From Ruminococcus sp. UBA3800 (lineage in GTDB: Bacteria > Bacillota > Clostridia > Oscillospirales > Ruminococcaceae), in the NCBI GenBank assembly GCA_002368715.1, contig DFEO01000138.1, positions 1 to 9,369 of the forward strand: a DNA stretch of 9,369 bases, written 5' to 3'. The position numbers and the translations under genes were made by a program. Every line of letters starts with the position of its first letter. Positions within the stretch are counted from its first letter, which is position 1. Of the stretch, positions 6,211 through 9,369 are shown in pieces. The notes under the pieces are model-generated. The model did not search any database. It was given only the letters and a program-made list of their open reading frames with translations, and was not told the DNA's origin.

Positions 6211-7303
6211 AAACAGCGGCAGAAGGTATATTCTGTGGGTGCTGGCAGGCGCTTTGCTTTGCTTTGGCATTGCTCACAGCCACAATATCGAGGACCGTGT
6301 CCTTGTCCACGCTATGGGCATCGACCGTGCCGCAGACGGCTACGAGGTGTCGCTTCAGGTGTTTCGCTCCTCCGGCGCAGGCGGCGATATCCCCATAGAT
6401 ATCAGCCGCTCCAATGTGCAGCTGATAAAGGTCAGGGCAGACACTGTTTCTCAGGCTCTGGACCGCTGTTCGGCAAAGCTTGGGAGGGATGTGTTCCTCG
6501 GGCATCTCCAGACGATATGCTTTGGCAGGGATGTCAGCTTTGAGAGGCCGCAGGAGCTTTTTTCCTTTGCTGTCAGGGACAGGAGCGTTTACCTGGGGGT
6601 GGAGCTTTGCCTTGCTCAGGAAAAGGCTTCGGATATCATAATGACCGAAATGAAAAGGGGCTCGCTTTCATCCGAAAACCTGAGAAAGGCTCTGGATGAG
6701 AATGTAAAAAACGGCCGCACTGTGGAATGTACGCTGCTCGATTTTCTGGCGGATATAAAGTCGCCTATGTTTGAGGCGATACCTGTGGCGGCGCTTTCTC
6801 AGGAGGGGAGCGGCGAAAACAAGGAGCCTGTGATAGACATAACGGGCACAGCCCTTATAAGCGGCGGCAGGGTAAGTGAATATCTTTCGCCGGAGCAGAG
6901 CTTCGGGCTGTCTCTGCTGAGGGACGAGGGTCGGAGCTTTGCGGCTGTGGTGGGCAGTGACGGCAGAAGCTATGACGTGCGCTTTGAGAATGCGGATGTG
7001 AGCCGCAGGCTCTGTATCGAAAACGGAAGGCTTGTATTCAATGTGGATATTGATCTGTCGGCAGCCGTTTCTCTTGATATCAGGCACAGCGATGTGCTCA
7101 AACAGGAGCACCTGAGCGATCATCTGGAAACTCAGCTGAGGTCGGCGTGGCGCCAAAGCGTTCAAAGCGGCTGTGATGCTGTCGGGGTGTGGCGTTTTGT
7201 GCGCCGAAAATATCCGAAGGTCTATCTGGAATATGAGGATGATATCGAAAGGCTCATCAGCAGCACGAAGCTTTGTCTTGATATAGAGTGCAGCATAGAA
7301 TAA
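6179..7303 (+). CDS. gerC: Ger(x)C family germinant receptor C subunit without a lipobox
   Basis: The product has 374 residues, usual for GerC. A basic N-terminus (RLKNSGRR, 9-16) precedes one hydrophobic segment (17-32). The family start follows as NIEDRVLVHAMGID (36-49), equivalent to EIEDxxxVxxxGID. Further matches are the SQALDRCSAKLGRDVFLGHLQ region (91-111), the ITGTALISGGRVSEYLSPEQ stretch (221-240), which fits the 'G.AvF..dkl.g.L' segment of the C-terminal domain, and the C-terminal RRKYPKVYLEYEDD (342-355). GerC subunits are normally lipoproteins with an L-x-G-C-W lipobox just before the EIED motif. Here the only cysteine nearby (Cys28) is preceded by ALL, and no GCW is present, so the protein is probably held by an uncleaved signal anchor. 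The ATG at 6179 has AGGAG at 6166-6170 and overlaps gerB by 32 nt. The symbol is family level. Confidence 0.92.
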   Translation: MAVRTLAQRLKNSGRRYILWVLAGALLCFGIAHSHNIEDRVLVHAMGIDRAADGYEVSLQVFRSSGAGGDIPIDISRSNVQLIKVRADTVSQALDRCSAKLGRDVFLGHLQTICFGRDVSFERPQELFSFAVRDRSVYLGVELCLAQEKASDIIMTEMKRGSLSSENLRKALDENVKNGRTVECTLLDFLADIKSPMFEAIPVAALSQEGSGENKEPVIDITGTALISGGRVSEYLSPEQSFGLSLLRDEGRSFAAVVGSDGRSYDVRFENADVSRRLCIENGRLVFNVDIDLSAAVSLDIRHSDVLKQEHLSDHLETQLRSAWRQSVQSGCDAVGVWRFVRRKYPKVYLEYEDDIERLISSTKLCLDIECSIE

Positions 7304-7349
7304 AACGGGTATAGATGAAGTCGTTTATGTGTCTCGGTACAGCAAAAGA

Positions 7350-7393
7350 AAAAAGCAGTATGTCCGTCCTTATGCGGCGGCATACTGCTTTTT
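7350..7393. terminator. Bidirectional terminator between gerC and aspS
   Basis: The 13-bp arms AAAAAGCAGTATG (7350-7362) and CATACTGCTTTTT (7381-7393) are perfectly complementary around an 18-nt loop that can pair a little further (CCG with CGG). An A run on one side and a T run on the other make it a terminator in both directions. It serves gerC (stop at 7303) and aspS, whose stop codon ends two bases before the stem. Confidence 0.9.
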
Positions 7394-7395
7394 GT

Positions 7396-9177
7396 TTATT
7401 CTTTTTCCTCTGGGGTGACAGCTATGTGCAGCTCCTCGAGCTGCTTCTCGTCTACTGCCGACGGACAGCCGCTCATAAGCTCGCTGGCGTTTTGAACCTT
7501 CGGGAAGGCGGTAACATCACGCAGGCTGTCTGCCTTGCAGATTATCATAGCGATACGGTCAAGGCCTATGCCCATTCCTCCGTGAGGGGGAGAAGCATAG
7601 CGGTAAGCGTCAACAAGGAACCCGAACTTTGCTTCGATCTCCTCGTCGCTCATACCCAGTGCCTCGAACATCTTCTGCTGGAGAGCAGGGTCGGTTATAC
7701 GCATGGAGCCGGAAGAGAGCTCCGTTCCGTTGAGCACAAGGTCCCACGCCTTTGCTCTTACGTTTCCGGGGTCGCTGTCAAGGTATTCAAGACACTCCTC
7801 CATAGGCATGGTGAACGGATGGTGCATAGCCACCCAGCTCTCGTTCTCCTCGTCCCACTCGAAGAACGGCATCTCGGTTATCCATACGAAGTTGTAAACA
7901 TCCTCGGGGATGAGGTCAAGTCTCTTTGCGCAGATAAGGCGCAGCGCACCGAGCGTGGGCAGCACGACCTTGTTTTTGTCGGCACAGATGAGGATGAGGT
8001 CGCCCTTTTCGGCGCCGATATCCGAAAGCAGCTTTTCAAGCTGTCCTTCACCCAGGAATTTCTTGAACGAGCAGTTCGGCTCGTCGGCCCAGCGGATATA
8101 AGCAAGTCCCTTTGCGCCGATGCCCTTTGCGTGTTCGGTCAGCTTGTCTATCTCTTTTCTCGTATAGGTCGCAGCGCCGTTCTTGACATTTATCATCCTT
8201 ACCGAGCCGCCGTCTGCAACGGCATTATTGAACACAACAAAGTCGATGTCCTTGACCTTATCGGTAATGTCCTCGATCTCCAGTCCGAAGCGGGTATCGG
8301 GCTTGTCCGAGCCGAAGCGGTCCATAGCGTCCGCAAAGGTAAGGCGCTCGATAGGGAGCTTTATGTCCTTGTCAAGGACCTTCTTGAACAGTGTCTTGAT
8401 ATATCCCTCGATCACCTCCTGGATATCCTCCTGATCAACAAAGGACATCTCGAGGTCCACCTGTGTGAACTCGGGCTGCCTGTCGGCTCTCAGGTCCTCG
8501 TCACGGAAGCATCTTGCCAGCTGGATGTATCTGTCAAAGCCTGCCACCATAAGCAGCTGCTTGTATATCTGGGGGCTCTGGGGCAGAGCATAGAACTTGC
8601 CGTGGTGGACTCTTGAAGGGACGAGATAATCTCTTGCGCCCTCGGGAGTCGATTTCATCATCATAGGTGTTTCTATCTCAAGAAAGCCGTTCTCATAGAA
8701 ATACTCTCTTGTCACCCTTGCTATCTCGTGGCGGGTGATAAGGTTCTTTGTCAGCCTTGGGTTTCTCAGGTCAAGGTAGCGGTAACGCAGCTTGAGCTCG
8801 TCGTTTACCTTATCGGAGTTTGTGACCTCAAAGGGTGTTGTTTGCGCCGCCGAGAGTATGCGCAGCTCGCTTACTGCTATCTCGATGTTTCCTGTCCTGA
8901 GCTTGGGGTTCTTGCTCTCACGCTCTCTGACAACGCCCACTGCCGCCAGCACATATTCGCTCCTTACACTCTGTGCCTTTTCAAAAACGGTCCTGTCCGT
9001 TTCATCGTTGAAGGCCAGCTGCACAAGACCTGTCCTGTCACGCAGATTTATAAAGATAAGGTTTCCCATATCCCTTACTCTGTCTGCAAAGCCCATAACA
9101 GTCACTGTCTCGCCGATCTTATAATCGACCGAGCAGTAATTGGTGCGCCTGAGTCCCTTCATACTGTCAAGTTTCAT
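7396..9177 (-). CDS. aspS: Aspartyl-tRNA synthetase
   Basis: The 593-residue enzyme charges tRNA-Asp with aspartate in the cytoplasm. An OB-fold anticodon-binding domain covers about 1-105, including NLIFINLRDRTGLVQL (39-54). The class II catalytic core follows, with motif 1 around FLEIETPMM (165-173), the aspartate-binding STPEGARDYLVPSR (176-189) and ALPQSPQ (197-203), motif 2 FRDEDLRADRQPEFTQVD (224-241) and motif 3 GIGLDRIAM (536-544). The bacterial GAD insertion lies between about 290 and 425. The VDEKQLEELHI tail (575-585) is typical. Length and domain order are those of bacterial-type AspRS. The ATG at 9177 is preferred, with GAGG at 9190-9187. A TTG immediately upstream (9180) is also possible and would add one residue. 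The gene follows a membrane-protein gene by 21 nt and is probably co-transcribed with it. No T-box leader is visible in the 21-nt gap. Confidence 0.98.
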   Translation of the reverse strand: MKLDSMKGLRRTNYCSVDYKIGETVTVMGFADRVRDMGNLIFINLRDRTGLVQLAFNDETDRTVFEKAQSVRSEYVLAAVGVVRERESKNPKLRTGNIEIAVSELRILSAAQTTPFEVTNSDKVNDELKLRYRYLDLRNPRLTKNLITRHEIARVTREYFYENGFLEIETPMMMKSTPEGARDYLVPSRVHHGKFYALPQSPQIYKQLLMVAGFDRYIQLARCFRDEDLRADRQPEFTQVDLEMSFVDQEDIQEVIEGYIKTLFKKVLDKDIKLPIERLTFADAMDRFGSDKPDTRFGLEIEDITDKVKDIDFVVFNNAVADGGSVRMINVKNGAATYTRKEIDKLTEHAKGIGAKGLAYIRWADEPNCSFKKFLGEGQLEKLLSDIGAEKGDLILICADKNKVVLPTLGALRLICAKRLDLIPEDVYNFVWITEMPFFEWDEENESWVAMHHPFTMPMEECLEYLDSDPGNVRAKAWDLVLNGTELSSGSMRITDPALQQKMFEALGMSDEEIEAKFGFLVDAYRYASPPHGGMGIGLDRIAMIICKADSLRDVTAFPKVQNASELMSGCPSAVDEKQLEELHIAVTPEEKE

Positions 9178-9198
9178 CAAAAATTTCCTCTTTTCCTG

Positions 9199-9369
9199 TC
9201 ATTCTTCTTTAAGCGTTTCGAGATACGCCTTTATATACTTCTTTTTATCGTCGAACATCATCAGAAACAGCGACACTGCCCATATCCCTGCAAACACGCC
9301 CATAGCCGTATACTCCTTCAGCCCTGCCGACATGAGCACAAAAAGCACAGACACGACCGTCAGCAGTGC
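9199..9369 (-). CDS. C-terminal part of a small membrane protein, cut by the right edge
   Basis: An open frame runs in from the edge and ends at TGA 9201-9199; 56 residues are visible. It shows one hydrophobic segment at the cut (about visible residues 1-14), a short polar turn (SAGLKEY, 14-20), a second helix (about 21-39), then a basic, amphipathic tail DDKKKYIKAYLETLKEE-like (40-56). The order helix, short loop, helix, charged tail is that of a small integral membrane protein, and codon choice resembles the neighbours. I do not recognise the family. It ends 21 nt before the aspS start with no terminator between, so it is probably in the same operon. The 5' end and true length lie outside the window. 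Confidence 0.7.
   Translation of the reverse strand, partial: ALLTVVSVLFVLMSAGLKEYTAMGVFAGIWAVSLFLMMFDDKKKYIKAYLETLKEE

Noticed and set aside
5173..6270. Long minus-strand open frame of 365 codons
   Set aside because: It is antisense to gerB and rich in His, Arg, Lys and Pro, as expected from the complement of a hydrophobic membrane gene.
7315..8616. Long plus-strand open frame of 433 codons
   Set aside because: It is antisense to aspS, crosses the bidirectional terminator, and its translation matches no recognisable protein.
9178..9180. TTG as the aspS start codon
   Set aside because: It cannot be excluded, but the adjacent ATG at 9177 is at acceptable distance from GAGG and is the more usual codon; the difference is one residue.

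Overview
The window looks like chromosomal DNA from a spore-forming, low-to-moderate GC Firmicute, most likely a gut or rumen clostridium of the Ruminococcaceae/Oscillospiraceae type. This placement is inference. It rests on the complete tricistronic GerA-type germinant receptor operon, Gram-positive ribosome binding sites (AGGAG/GGAGG), sigma-A promoters of near-consensus form, DUF421 and DUF4363 partners typical of clostridia, and a zinc-ribbon membrane protein of a kind common in Ruminococcus relatives. No mobile element, CRISPR array, rRNA or tRNA was seen.

Layout. At the left edge (1-40, minus) is the beginning of an unidentified gene, behind a strong promoter (TTGACT-17-TATAAT, 103-131, minus). 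After about 160 bp without a recognisable gene, a terminator (292-324) closes a large minus-strand gene (351-2297). That gene encodes a 648-aa protein: an N-terminal zinc ribbon, an Ala/Pro/Gln repeat linker, one transmembrane helix and an outer region with three related modules. It has its own TTGACT-17-TATACT promoter and a leader with a perfect 17-bp dyad. Next, also on minus, come a DUF4363 gene (2502-2873) and the DUF421 (YetF-like) gene upstream of it (2877-3551). They form a two-gene operon ended by a terminator whose stem contains the DUF4363 stop codon.

From a 111-bp divergent intergenic region the plus-strand operon gerA-gerB-gerC (3663-7303) departs. The three genes overlap each other and encode the three subunits of one germinant receptor. 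The intergenic region is a compact dyad with a central GGAATATTCC palindrome. Read in either direction it can supply a GAATA -35 element of sigma-G type, with a -10-like hexamer or heptamer 17-18 bp further on. I infer that the DUF421/DUF4363 pair and the receptor are co-expressed in the forespore, which makes the five genes a candidate spore-membrane module.

A bidirectional terminator (7350-7393) separates gerC from the convergent aspS gene (minus, 7396-9177), which encodes aspartyl-tRNA synthetase. Just upstream of aspS, the C-terminal 56 residues of a small membrane protein (9199-9369, minus) run off the right edge.

The most useful things to follow up are the shared back-to-back promoter of the two putative spore operons, the GerC subunit without a lipobox cysteine, and the unusual zinc-ribbon membrane protein with its recently duplicated linker DNA. 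Nothing here clearly amounts to a wholly new system.
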